Below are positions 25,668-33,879 of a stretch of 64,000 bases of DNA, piece after piece. The stretch comes from JAYWXI01 sp036016955 (GTDB lineage: Bacteria; Bacteroidota; Bacteroidia; Flavobacteriales; Weeksellaceae): contig NZ_JAYWXI010000008.1 in the NCBI RefSeq assembly GCF_036016955.1, positions 62,001 to 126,000 on the forward strand. Reading direction: 5' to 3'. Under the pieces are notes generated by a model. The model had not been told where the DNA came from, made no database searches, and was given only the letters and a program-made list of their open reading frames with translations. Position 1 is the stretch's first letter, and the number at the start of each line of letters is the position of its first letter. The position numbers and the translations under genes were made by a program.

Positions 25668-25729
25668 TGGTGAAACGCTAATCTCTCTTATAATTTTCAA
25701 AATTTTAAATAATTCCCCTATAAAAAAAG
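25668..25729. repeat. Direct repeat copy 2 flanking SDR/AraC cassette
   Basis: TGGTGAAACGCTAAT (25668-25682) and TTTTAAATAATTCCCCTATA followed by A7 (about 25704-25728) repeat copy 1. The first block would encode MVKR and a stop, the end of the coiled-coil gene, with no gene body before it. Confidence 0.75.
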
Positions 25730-25763
25730 GTTTAAACCCTTAGCCAGGGTTTTAACTTTTTTT
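25722..25763. terminator. Probable terminator hairpin
   Basis: TTTAAACCCT and AGGGTTTTAA form an imperfect stem around TAGCC, with A- and T-rich tracts either side. It follows direct repeat copy 2, as expected if it once ended a second coiled-coil gene. Confidence 0.5.
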
Positions 25764-25815
25764 ACGGTCCGAAAAGCCATGCCTCCCGTCCTCACGGCAA
25801 AAAGCAAAAAACAAA

Positions 25816-25837
25816 AAGCCGGCTGAAAAACCGGCTT
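25816..25837 (-). terminator. Intrinsic terminator of guaA
   Basis: AAGCCGG (25816-25822) and CCGGCTT (25831-25837) form a 7-bp stem, followed on the minus strand by a T-rich run. Confidence 0.75.
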
Positions 25838-25866
25838 CGTATTTATCCCTCATCCTCCAAAGGCAA

Positions 25867-27396
25867 CTACTCCCATTCGATAGTAGCCGGCGGTTTGCTG
25901 GAAATGTCGTAAGCCACACGGTTAATGCCCCTAACTTCATTAATGATTCGGTTGGACACCAGCTCCAAAAAGTCCCAAGGCAGTTTGCTGAACGTCGCCG
26001 TCATAAAGTCGATGGTATTGGCCGAACGAACCACCGCCGTGTATTCGTAGGTTCTTTCGTCGCCCATCACCCCGACCGATTTCACCGGAAGCAAAACCAC
26101 AAACGCCTGGGAAACCCTTTCGTAAAGGTCGTGACGGTAAAGCTCTTCGATGAAAATCGCATCGGCCTCCTGGAGAATCCGAACCTTCTCCGCATCCACT
26201 TCGCCCAAGATACGGATGCCCAACCCCGGCCCCGGAAAAGGATGGCGGTACACCAAATCATGCGGAATTCCCAAAGCCTCCCCCACGCGTCGGACTTCAT
26301 CCTTAAACAGTTCGCGAAGCGGCTCCAAAAGCTCCAAATGCATCTCCTCGGGCAAGCCGCCCACGTTATGATGGGATTTAATCACCGCCGAAGGCCCCTT
26401 TACCGATTGGGATTCGATAACGTCGGGATAAATGGTCCCCTGAGCCAAAAATTTCGCCCCCTCGAACCGATGCGCCTGCTCGTCAAACACCGCCACGAAT
26501 TCCCTGCCGATGATTTTTCGCTTTTCCTCCGGATCGCATACCCCCGAGAGTTTTTCCATAAAACGTGCCCGGGCGTCCACCATATGGATTTTCATATTGA
26601 AATGCGCCCCGTAGTTCTCCATCACTTTCTGCCCTTCGTCCTTACGTAAAAGCCCCGTATCCACAAAAATACAGGTCAGCTGGTCGCCGATGGCCTTGTG
26701 AATCAACACCGCCGCCACCGAAGAGTCCACCCCTCCGGAAAGCCCCAATATCACTTTTTCACCGCCTACTTTTTCTTTGATCTCGGCCACCGTCCGCTCA
26801 ATATACCCCGTAAGTTTCCAGTTCTTTTCAGCCTTACAGATAGTAAAAACAAAATTTTCCAGCATACGGTTCCCCTCTTCGGTATGCGTTACCTCCGGAT
26901 GAAACTGCAAAGCGTACAACTTTTTGGCCTCATTCGCCATGGCAGCAATCACACCGCTGCGCGCCGAAATTTCAAAACCTTCAGGCACCCGCTCCACTTC
27001 GTCAAAATGACTCATCCAAACCGTCGAAGTCCGGGAAACCCCCGAAAACAAAGCGTTACTCTTCAAAATCTCCAACTCCGATTTGCCGTACTCGCCTTTT
27101 ACCCCTTTGGCCACTTTACCTCCGAGCAAATGAGCCGTAAGCTGCATCCCATAGCAAATCCCCAAAACCGGAACCCCGGCTTCAAACAAAGCCTTATCCA
27201 CCAAATGAGCCTCCTCGGCGTTCACCGAACTGGGCCCGCCCGAAAGAATGATTCCCGCAGGCTTTTTATCCAAAATCTCCTCTAAAGGCGTATTGTAAGG
27301 CACAATCTCCGAATACACCTCCATTTCGCGAATTCTGCGTCCAATCAGTTGGTTGTACTGCGAACCAAAATCCAATATGATAATTCCGTTTTGCAT
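25867..27396 (-). CDS. guaA: GMP synthase (glutamine-hydrolysing)
   Basis: GuaA converts XMP to GMP using glutamine and ATP. The 509-residue protein begins MQNGIIILDFGSQYNQLIGR; the glutamine amidotransferase has the nucleophile in GICYGMQL (about residue 79-86) and HPEVTHTEEG, the ATP-pyrophosphatase has GLSGGVDSSVAAVL, and the C-terminal dimerisation domain has RHPFPGPGLGIRI. The ATG at 27396 was chosen over an upstream one because it matches the family start. It lies last in the leftward purine block but behind a terminator, so it probably also has its own promoter. Confidence 0.97.
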   Translation of the reverse strand: MQNGIIILDFGSQYNQLIGRRIREMEVYSEIVPYNTPLEEILDKKPAGIILSGGPSSVNAEEAHLVDKALFEAGVPVLGICYGMQLTAHLLGGKVAKGVKGEYGKSELEILKSNALFSGVSRTSTVWMSHFDEVERVPEGFEISARSGVIAAMANEAKKLYALQFHPEVTHTEEGNRMLENFVFTICKAEKNWKLTGYIERTVAEIKEKVGGEKVILGLSGGVDSSVAAVLIHKAIGDQLTCIFVDTGLLRKDEGQKVMENYGAHFNMKIHMVDARARFMEKLSGVCDPEEKRKIIGREFVAVFDEQAHRFEGAKFLAQGTIYPDVIESQSVKGPSAVIKSHHNVGGLPEEMHLELLEPLRELFKDEVRRVGEALGIPHDLVYRHPFPGPGLGIRILGEVDAEKVRILQEADAIFIEELYRHDLYERVSQAFVVLLPVKSVGVMGDERTYEYTAVVRSANTIDFMTATFSKLPWDFLELVSNRIINEVRGINRVAYDISSKPPATIEWE

Positions 27397-27497
27397 ATTT
27401 TTTTTAATAAAAATCGTTAGTTTATTTTTTACGTTTCTCTCAAAGCCGCACAAAAAGCGCAGAAAGCAGAAAGAAACACCCCACAAAATCCAAGACA

Positions 27498-27525
27498 GAA
27501 AAAGACGTGATTTCTCACGTCTTAT
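27498..27525 (-). terminator. Intrinsic terminator between purD and guaA
   Basis: AAGACGTGA (27502-27510) and TCACGTCTT (27515-27523) form a 9-bp stem with a 4-base loop, followed on the minus strand by TTTC. It would separate guaA from the pur transcript. Confidence 0.8.
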
Positions 27526-27537
27526 CGTCTTCTTTTT

Positions 27538-28776
27538 TTAGAATTTTGCTATATCTTCCCTATAAAACGCATAATCGAAGTTTACCGGCAAAGCATCCTC
27601 GTAAACCTTACGGCGGGCTTCCTCGTAAGTCTCTCCCGTCGCCACCAAGTTAAGCACCCTCCCTCCGGTGGTTACGATACGAGGCCCTTGGAAATTGGCT
27701 CCGGCAAAAAGCACCTGGCTGTGTTTTACTTTATCCGTTCCCGTCACCTCAAAACCGGTTTCGATGGTTTGAGGATAACCGCCCGAACACATCACCAAGC
27801 AAACCGCCTTCTTATCGGAAAATTTAAGCTCCAAAGACCGCCCTTCCAAACAAGCCAAAATGACGTCCAAAAGATTATTCTCCAACAAAGGCATAATCAC
27901 CTGCGTCTCCGGATCCCCCATACGCATATTGTACTCCAACAAGTAGCAGCCCTTCGCCGTAACCATCAAACCAAAAAAGATAAACCCTTTAAATTTAAGG
28001 TCTTCCGCCTTCAATCCCTTGAGGGTAGGCTCCAAAATATTTTGACGGAAATCCGCCATATGTTCAGCCGTAAACTGGGGATTGGGCGCCACGCTGCCCA
28101 TACCGCCCGTATTAGGCCCTTTGTCTCCGTCTCCTACTTTCTTGTAATCCTTTACCGGAATGCACGGATAAAGCTCTTCTCCATTGGAAAAAGCAATAAT
28201 CGAAGCCTCAAACCCCTGCAGATACTCTTCCACAATCACCCGAATCCCCGCATCGCCAAACACCCTACGAATCATAAAATCGTGAAGCGTGGCCTCCGCC
28301 TGATTCAAATTATCGCAAATCACCACGCCTTTGCCCCCGGCCAATCCGCTGGCCTTAATCACCAAAGGAAACGCTTGCCCACGAACGTAGTCCAATGCCT
28401 CCTGATAAGCATCGAAAATCTCCGCCGAAGCCGTCTTTATCCCATACTGCTGCATGAATTTTTTGGAAAAAGCCTTACTGCCCTCCAATTTTGCAGCCTT
28501 TTGTTTCGGCCCGAAAATCTTAAGCCCTTTGGCTTTAAATTCGTCCACAATTCCGTCCACCAGCGTCGCCTCCGGCCCCACAATCGTAAGATCGATTTTC
28601 TCGTTCTGGGCAAAACGGCAAAGCCCTTCCACATTCCCTTCGTAAACATTCTTCCCCAAAACTTCCGTCGTGGCGTTCCCTTTGGCAAAATACATCGCCG
28701 TGATTCTAGAATCGTCTTTCAATTTCATCGCCAACGCCGACTCCCGGCCGCCGTCACCAATTAACAATATTCTCAT
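27538..28776 (-). CDS. purD: Phosphoribosylamine-glycine ligase PurD
   Basis: PurD makes GAR from phosphoribosylamine, glycine and ATP, the second step of purine synthesis. The 412-residue ATP-grasp enzyme shows the family start MRILLIGDGGRESALAMKL, VGPEATLVDGIVDEF, FPLVIKASGLAGGKGVVICD, GPNTGGMGSVAPNP and EYNMRMGDPETQVIMPLL. Length is normal. It follows purH by 87 bp, with a promoter in the gap, and is ended by a terminator before guaA. Confidence 0.97.
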   Translation of the reverse strand: MRILLIGDGGRESALAMKLKDDSRITAMYFAKGNATTEVLGKNVYEGNVEGLCRFAQNEKIDLTIVGPEATLVDGIVDEFKAKGLKIFGPKQKAAKLEGSKAFSKKFMQQYGIKTASAEIFDAYQEALDYVRGQAFPLVIKASGLAGGKGVVICDNLNQAEATLHDFMIRRVFGDAGIRVIVEEYLQGFEASIIAFSNGEELYPCIPVKDYKKVGDGDKGPNTGGMGSVAPNPQFTAEHMADFRQNILEPTLKGLKAEDLKFKGFIFFGLMVTAKGCYLLEYNMRMGDPETQVIMPLLENNLLDVILACLEGRSLELKFSDKKAVCLVMCSGGYPQTIETGFEVTGTDKVKHSQVLFAGANFQGPRIVTTGGRVLNLVATGETYEEARRKVYEDALPVNFDYAFYREDIAKF

Positions 28777-28804
28777 AATTTCTTTTTTCGTTTGTTACAA
28801 TAGA

Positions 28805-28834
28805 CAAATTTAACGTAATAATGCCTCACCGCAA
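28805..28834 (-). promoter_or_regulatory. Internal promoter for purD
   Basis: On the minus strand TTG (28832-28834), exactly 19 bp, then TAAATTTG (28805-28812): a full match to the Bacteroidota consensus in the purH-purD gap. Confidence 0.75.
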
Positions 28835-28863
28835 AACCCCTCTGAGTCTTTTATCTCTTTTCG

Positions 28864-30381
28864 TTAATGAAGAAAATGCCTCATCCCCGTAAAAATCATC
28901 GCTATGCCGTGCTCGTCAGCCGCCTGAACCGACTCCTCGTCCCGCACGCTGCCTCCGGGCTGGATAATCGCCCGAATCCCCTGATCCGCGCAAAAATCCA
29001 CCACGTCGCGGAACGGAAAAAACGCATCGGAAGCCAAAACCAAGTCCCCTGAAAATTTCGCTTTCGCCCGTTCAACCGCCTGCTGCGTCGCCCAAATCCG
29101 ATTAACTTGACCCCCGCCAATCCCAAGCGCCTGAGCCCCATTGGAAACCACAATCGCATTGGATTTAACGTATTTCACCACCCTTTGGGCAAACACCAAA
29201 GCCTTCTTCTGCGCTTCGGTAGGCTCAACCCGAGTAACCGTTTTTAAATCGTCCGAAAACGCAGAATCGTTGGACTGAACCAACATCCCGCCATCAATCT
29301 TAACCCAAGTCTGAGCATCGGATACCGGATGGTTAATTTTAATAATTCTCAAATTTTTCTTTTTCCTTAAAATCTCAAGCGCTTCCGCCTCAAAATCAGG
29401 CGCCATGACAATCTCCAAAAAAGTTTGGTTAAGCTCCGTGGCCGTCGCTGCATCCACCCTATAGTTCATCGCCACAATCCCCCCGAAAATTGAAACCGGA
29501 TCGCACTCAAAGGTCTTACGGTACGTTTCCAAAGCCGTCGTACCTACCGCCACACCGCAAGGCGTGGAATGCTTTACCGCACAGCAAGCCATCTCCGCAC
29601 CGAATTCGGAAACCACTTTCCAACACAAATCCATATCGCGAAGGTTATTGAACGAAAGTTCTTTGCCTCCCAAAATTTCAAAATCCTTCATCGCCCCATT
29701 TTGAGCCGTATCCACATAATAAGCCGCACTCTGGTGAGGATTTTCGCCATAACGTAAATCCGAAACTTTACGGTAAGAAGCATTAAGGTAAGGCGGATAA
29801 TCGTCCTCCAACAGCATCCTCGCTATCGCCGCATCGTAAGCCGATGTAAGGTTAAACACCTTCCCCGCCAGCCTTTTTCTCGTTTCAAAAGCCGTATCCC
29901 CCTGAGCCGCAATCTCCGCCTGAACCACCGCATAATCCGAAACCTCCGTAATCACCGTTACCGCATCAAAATTCTTCGCCGCCGAACGAAGCATCGATGG
30001 CCCGCCTATGTCGATAAATTCAACCTTCTCCTCCAACGCAATGGATTTATTCACGTTTTCAAAAAACGGGTAAAGGTTCACCACCACCAAATCAATCAGC
30101 GCTATCGAATGCGCCTGAACCGTCTTCATATGCTCCTCGTTAGAACGAACCGCCAACAGCCCGCCATGAATCTTGGGATGAAGCGTCTTTACCCGCCCAT
30201 CCAACATCTCCGGAAAACAAGTTACCTCGTCGATAGGCACAGGCGAAAGCCCTGCTTCTTTTAAATGTTTGAATGTTCCACCCGTAGAAATAAGTTCGTA
30301 CCCGTTAGACTCTAAAAAACGGGCAAAATCAATAAGCCCGCTCTTGTCGGAAACACTGATTAACGCTCTTCTTTTTTTCAT
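28864..30381 (-). CDS. purH: Bifunctional AICAR transformylase / IMP cyclohydrolase PurH
   Basis: PurH catalyses the last two steps to IMP. The 505-residue protein has the N-terminal MGS-like cyclohydrolase domain (RALISVSDKSGLIDFARFLE, STGGTFKHLKEAG, DGRVKTLHPKIHGGLLAVR) and the C-terminal transformylase with RYGENPHQSAAYY, KHSTPCGVAVG, FGGIVAMNYRV and SDAFFPFRDVVDFCADQGIR. The ATG at 30381 is preferred to one at 30417 because it places MKKRRALISVSDKSGL at the start. It is 71 bp behind purN. Confidence 0.97.
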   Translation of the reverse strand: MKKRRALISVSDKSGLIDFARFLESNGYELISTGGTFKHLKEAGLSPVPIDEVTCFPEMLDGRVKTLHPKIHGGLLAVRSNEEHMKTVQAHSIALIDLVVVNLYPFFENVNKSIALEEKVEFIDIGGPSMLRSAAKNFDAVTVITEVSDYAVVQAEIAAQGDTAFETRKRLAGKVFNLTSAYDAAIARMLLEDDYPPYLNASYRKVSDLRYGENPHQSAAYYVDTAQNGAMKDFEILGGKELSFNNLRDMDLCWKVVSEFGAEMACCAVKHSTPCGVAVGTTALETYRKTFECDPVSIFGGIVAMNYRVDAATATELNQTFLEIVMAPDFEAEALEILRKKKNLRIIKINHPVSDAQTWVKIDGGMLVQSNDSAFSDDLKTVTRVEPTEAQKKALVFAQRVVKYVKSNAIVVSNGAQALGIGGGQVNRIWATQQAVERAKAKFSGDLVLASDAFFPFRDVVDFCADQGIRAIIQPGGSVRDEESVQAADEHGIAMIFTGMRHFLH

Positions 30382-30452
30382 TTTCACTCGATCTATTTGT
30401 TTTAATTCCCGCATCATCGTAAAAAATGCAGGGTAATTGTAATTTTATCGTT

Positions 30453-31037
30453 CTAATTAAACGCTATTGATTGCTCTCCATTCAAAAGTTGTCCTATCGC
30501 CTTGGGCAAAATTTCATATTCCACCTGATGAACCTTCTGAGCCAAAGATTCGGGCGTGTCCCCCGCCGTCACCTCAACCGCCCCCTGAAGAATAATTCCG
30601 CCTTCATCAATCCCCGAGGTGACATGGTGCACCGTTGCTCCACTTTGGGTTTCACCAGCCGCCAAAACCGCACGATGAACATTCATCCCCCACATCCCAC
30701 GCCCCCCGTATTTGGGAAGCAAAGACGGATGGATATTGATGATCCTCCCCCGGTACTTCTCGGTAAATTCCGCACTCAAAATGGACAAAAATCCCGCCAG
30801 TACAATTAAGTCCGTATCCTTTGGCAAAACCCGTTGCAAAGCCTCCGAAAAAGCCTTCCCCCTAGGAAGTTGCACCCCTTGAATCCCAGCATCGGCCGCA
30901 CGTTGAAGCCCGTAGCACGCCCGATCGGAAACCACCAAAACCACTTCAACATTCGCCAAACTCCCCGAATCAATGCACTCCAAAATCCGCTGGAGATTCG
31001 TTCCCGACCCCGATACCAAAACCACTATTTTTTTCAT
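30453..31037 (-). CDS. purN: Phosphoribosylglycinamide formyltransferase PurN
   Basis: PurN transfers formyl from 10-formyl-THF to GAR. The 194-residue length is normal. It shows the N-terminal VLVSGSGTNLQRILECIDSG, LAGFLSILSAEFTEKYRGRI, the catalytic NIHPSLLPKYGGRGMWG (Asn and His) and ESGATVHHV-type QSGATVHHVTSGIDEGGII with the catalytic Asp. It follows purM by 20 bp in the same operon. Confidence 0.96.
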   Translation of the reverse strand: MKKIVVLVSGSGTNLQRILECIDSGSLANVEVVLVVSDRACYGLQRAADAGIQGVQLPRGKAFSEALQRVLPKDTDLIVLAGFLSILSAEFTEKYRGRIINIHPSLLPKYGGRGMWGMNVHRAVLAAGETQSGATVHHVTSGIDEGGIILQGAVEVTAGDTPESLAQKVHQVEYEILPKAIGQLLNGEQSIAFN

Positions 31038-31057
31038 TTTCCTATCCTCAAAAAAGT

Positions 31058-32053
31058 CTAAAGCCCTTCCAATACAATTTTTTCTTCACCTTCCGTAACC
31101 ACTCCAATCTCATAAGCCTCCGGAAGAAGCGCCAAAGCCTTTTCAACCAAAGCCTCGTCCAAAACCACTACCATGCCAACCCCCATATTAAACGTTCCGA
31201 ACATTTCTTCCCGTTCAATCGCTCCGCGACGCTCCAGCTCCAACATCACACTCGGAATCTTGATTACCGAAGTATCAATCTTCGCCGAAAGCCCCTCCGG
31301 AATAATTCTCGGCACATTCTCTATCAATCCGCCCCCCGTAATGTGGGCTATACCACTAAGCGTCATCGCCTGCATCAACTTCTTAATAGACTGATAGTAC
31401 AACTTGGTCGGTACCAAAAGTGTCTCATAAAGCGGACGCCCCTCAAACAATTCGTCAAATTGAGGAAAAACCTTACGAACCAAAGAAAATCCGTTGCTAT
31501 GGAATCCCGAACTTGGCAAAGCCAAAAGACGATCACCAGCCTTAATCTTGGAACCGTCGATAATCTGATCTTTCTCTACAATCCCCACACAAAATCCCGC
31601 TACATCGTAGTCCCCAACCTGATACATCCCCGGCATCTCCGCCGTCTCACCTCCAATCAAAGCGCATTCGTTATCCTTACAAGCCTCTACCATCCCCATC
31701 ACAATTTCCGCCGCTACATCAGCATCCAACTTGCCACAAGCCAAATAGTCCAAAAAGAATAACGGTTTCGCCCCATGGCATACAATATCGTTCGCACACA
31801 TAGCAAAACAATCAATCCCTATCGAATCGTAACGACGTGTATCCAATGCCACCTTCAGCTTCGTCCCAACCCCGTCGGTACCCGAAACCAAAACCGGATT
31901 TTTATACCCCGAAAGCTCGTAAAATGCACCAAAACTTCCCAAATTGTTCAACACATTGGCATTGTGCGTCTGCGCAACTGCACCCTTAATCTTATCGACG
32001 GTTTTGTACCCCTCCTCTTTATCCACTCCTGCGGATTTGTAAGTATTGCTCAT
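31058..32053 (-). CDS. purM: Phosphoribosylformylglycinamidine cyclo-ligase PurM
   Basis: PurM (AIR synthase) closes the imidazole ring of FGAM using ATP. The 331-residue protein starts MSNTYKSAGVDKEEGYKTVD and carries VSGTDGVGTKLKVALD, FAMCANDIVCHGAKPLFFLD, ALIGGETAEMPGMY and SSGFHSNGFSLVRKVFP. It opens the purMNH operon. Its long leader (32054-32242) holds short ORFs and an intrinsic terminator, so expression is probably attenuated. Confidence 0.97.
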   Translation of the reverse strand: MSNTYKSAGVDKEEGYKTVDKIKGAVAQTHNANVLNNLGSFGAFYELSGYKNPVLVSGTDGVGTKLKVALDTRRYDSIGIDCFAMCANDIVCHGAKPLFFLDYLACGKLDADVAAEIVMGMVEACKDNECALIGGETAEMPGMYQVGDYDVAGFCVGIVEKDQIIDGSKIKAGDRLLALPSSGFHSNGFSLVRKVFPQFDELFEGRPLYETLLVPTKLYYQSIKKLMQAMTLSGIAHITGGGLIENVPRIIPEGLSAKIDTSVIKIPSVMLELERRGAIEREEMFGTFNMGVGMVVVLDEALVEKALALLPEAYEIGVVTEGEEKIVLEGL

Positions 32054-32101
32054 ATTCGATTACTAAAGTTTTTTATCTTTTTTACAACCGCAAAGCCCAA
32101 T

Positions 32102-32133
32102 AAAAAAGCCGACAATCTTCCAGACGTCGGCTC
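32102..32133 (-). terminator. Leader terminator upstream of purM
   Basis: GTCGGCT (32126-32132) and AGCCGAC (32107-32113) form a GC-rich 7-bp stem, followed on the minus strand by TTTTTT. It ends about 50 bp before the purM ATG, so transcripts from the upstream promoter must read through it. Confidence 0.8.
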
Positions 32134-32136
32134 TTT

Positions 32137-32217
32137 CTATTTCTCAGGTTTCGTGCAGGCTCCATGTTCCGAAATCAAATCGATACGCTTCGAAAAAGAG
32201 ATGCACGGCTTTACCAC
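32137..32217 (-). other. Overlapping short ORFs in the purM leader
   Basis: Two GTG-started ORFs overlap in different frames between the promoter and the terminator. GTG 32217 to TAG 32137 encodes 26 residues (VVKPCISFSKRIDLI...). GTG 32206 to TGA 32144 encodes 20 residues (starting HLFFEAYRFDFGTW). Either could be a leader peptide, or the region may be a structured RNA with no coding role. No known riboswitch consensus was recognised. Confidence 0.4.
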
Positions 32218-32242
32218 TGTTTACGGTTTAATTTTGTTTTTG

Positions 32243-32272
32243 CGAAAATAATATTTTTTTGAATTCCCTCAA
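32243..32272 (-). promoter_or_regulatory. Promoter of the purM leader
   Basis: On the minus strand TTG (32270-32272), exactly 19 bp, then TATTTTCG (32243-32250), one base off TAnnTTTG. It gives a leader of about 185 nt. Confidence 0.65.
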
Positions 32273-32358
32273 AACAAATTTGGTTTTGTTTTCCCCAGTT
32301 ATTGCCACAACAACAAAATAAAAAAACGCCCTACATCAAAATTATAAACAGAAATAGT

Positions 32359-32366
32359 TACTTTTG
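32359..32366 (+). promoter_or_regulatory. Promoter -7 box of the DUF808 gene
   Basis: TACTTTTG fits TAnnTTTG, 18 bp before the ATG. Confidence 0.6.
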
Positions 32367-32384
32367 CCCCAAAGATTTACACCT

Positions 32385-33260
32385 ATGGCTTCTGGTTTTT
32401 TTGCTATCCTAGACGATATTGGCGCCCTAATGGACGACGTGGCATCCGCTTCCAAAATCGCCACGCGGCAAACCGCCGGCATCTTGGGCGACGATTTGGC
32501 CGTTAATGCCGAAAAAGCTACCGGTTTTCTCGCCTCAAGAGAAATCCCCGTTCTTATGGCTATCATGAAAGGTTCGTTCCTGAACAAATTAATCATCGTT
32601 CCCATCGCCTTCCTCCTCCAAGTTCTTTTTCCGCCTGCCATTAAGGTCATTTTGGTCATCGGTGGGTTATACCTTGCCTTCGAAGGCGTGGAAAAAATCA
32701 TCGAATTCTTTTTCCACCGCCCCCAAAAAAGCCAGCAAACCCTGCAAGAAAACCAACAAGACCAAAACGAAGACAACGAAAAAGCCAAAATAAAATCCGC
32801 CATAACCACGGATTTCATCCTCTCCATAGAAATTGTCATCATCGCTTTGGGAACCGTACTCAACGAACCGCTAATCACCCAAATCCTTGCCGTATCGGTG
32901 GTTTCAATTCTTGCCACCGTAGGCGTCTACGGCATCGTCGCCCTCATCGTAAGAATGGACGACGCCGGCTATAGTCTCCTCAAAAAATCCAACCACAAAG
33001 GAGCCTTGGCTTCCCTGGGAACTTTCTTAATCAAAGCCTTACCCATCGTCATCAAAGCCTTAGGCGTTATCGGAACCATCGCTCTCATTCTAGTAGCCGG
33101 AGGCATCTTCGACCATAACATCGATTTCCTGCACCACCAATTCCCCAAATGGCCCGAAATGCTAAGACAAGCTTTCTACGGCCTAACCGGCGGATTACTC
33201 ATGGTCCCGGTCTTTCTACTAATAAAAAAAGGACTTTCAGCCTTAAAATCGAAAAAATAA
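32385..33260 (+). CDS. DUF808 multi-pass membrane protein
   Basis: The 291-residue product begins MASGFFAILDDIGALMDDVA, then SKIATRQTAGILGDDLAVNA, the DUF808 (YedI-like) hallmark. Several membrane helices follow (LIIVPIAFLLQVLFPPAIKV, VVSILATVGVYGIVALIVRM, GLTGGLLMVPVFLLI). The function of this family is not established. The ATG at 32385 lies after the promoter; an upstream TTG at 32364 would overlap the -7 box. Confidence 0.9.
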   Translation: MASGFFAILDDIGALMDDVASASKIATRQTAGILGDDLAVNAEKATGFLASREIPVLMAIMKGSFLNKLIIVPIAFLLQVLFPPAIKVILVIGGLYLAFEGVEKIIEFFFHRPQKSQQTLQENQQDQNEDNEKAKIKSAITTDFILSIEIVIIALGTVLNEPLITQILAVSVVSILATVGVYGIVALIVRMDDAGYSLLKKSNHKGALASLGTFLIKALPIVIKALGVIGTIALILVAGGIFDHNIDFLHHQFPKWPEMLRQAFYGLTGGLLMVPVFLLIKKGLSALKSKK

Positions 33261-33264
33261 CAAA

Positions 33265-33299
33265 AAACATCCGACAGACTTAAAGTTTGTCGGATGTTT
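33265..33299. terminator. Bidirectional terminator
   Basis: AAACATCCGACA (33265-33276) and TGTCGGATGTTT (33288-33299) pair exactly, between the convergent DUF808 and FMN-reductase genes. Confidence 0.9.
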
Positions 33300-33301
33300 G
33301 T

Positions 33302-33844
33302 TTAAAGCCCTAAAGCCTTTTTCACTTCAGCAATCTTGGCTTCCAACTCCTTCCTTTTAGCTTCGTCCACAACCCCTTCGCCTTCCCTAAAGTTCGCCTG
33401 AAACTGAGGCAAAACAAAATTGGCAATCACCTCCCCACCACTGTGAGGCGCACGCTTCATAAAGAGCTCCGAAACATGAAGCCCGCCACCCTGCCCGGGA
33501 GCCGTCGAAAGAAGAAAAATAGGTTTCCCGCCAAAATGCGCTCTTCCCGGAACCCTCGATACCCAGTCAAAAACGTTTTTAAACGCCGTAGAGTAAGCCG
33601 AATTATGTTCCGCCAAAGCCATAACGATTAAATCGGAGCCGTCTATCTTCCCTGCAAAATCCACCGCCAAAGAATGAACCCCTTCCGTCCTTTCCCGATC
33701 CTCACTGTAAATCGGCATCTCGTAGTCGTTAAGATCCAATACTTCCACCTCGTTCCCCGAAGCAAAAGACTCAACCACGTGCGCCAATAATTTTTTATTA
33801 ATCGATGTCGAAGAAATACTTCCTGCAAATGCTAAAATTTTCAT
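33302..33844 (-). CDS. NADPH-dependent FMN reductase family protein
   Basis: The 180-residue flavodoxin-like protein starts MKILAFAGSISSTSINKKLL, the phosphate-binding loop for FMN, and has EVLDLNDYEMPIYSEDRER, VMALAEHNSAYSTAFKNVFD and PIFLLSTAPGQGG. These enzymes reduce FMN, quinones or azo compounds with NAD(P)H. It follows the pirin gene by 35 bp and is probably co-transcribed with it; the pair is common in bacteria with quinone or redox stress responses. Confidence 0.92.
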   Translation of the reverse strand: MKILAFAGSISSTSINKKLLAHVVESFASGNEVEVLDLNDYEMPIYSEDRERTEGVHSLAVDFAGKIDGSDLIVMALAEHNSAYSTAFKNVFDWVSRVPGRAHFGGKPIFLLSTAPGQGGGLHVSELFMKRAPHSGGEVIANFVLPQFQANFREGEGVVDEAKRKELEAKIAEVKKALGL

Positions 33845-33879
33845 AATAATCTCTTTATTTTATACAAATTAATTTTTCC

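Noticed and set aside
31775..32251. Plus-strand frame across the purM start and leader
   Set aside because: Antisense to purM and its terminator; no promoter. The leader signals are all on the minus strand.
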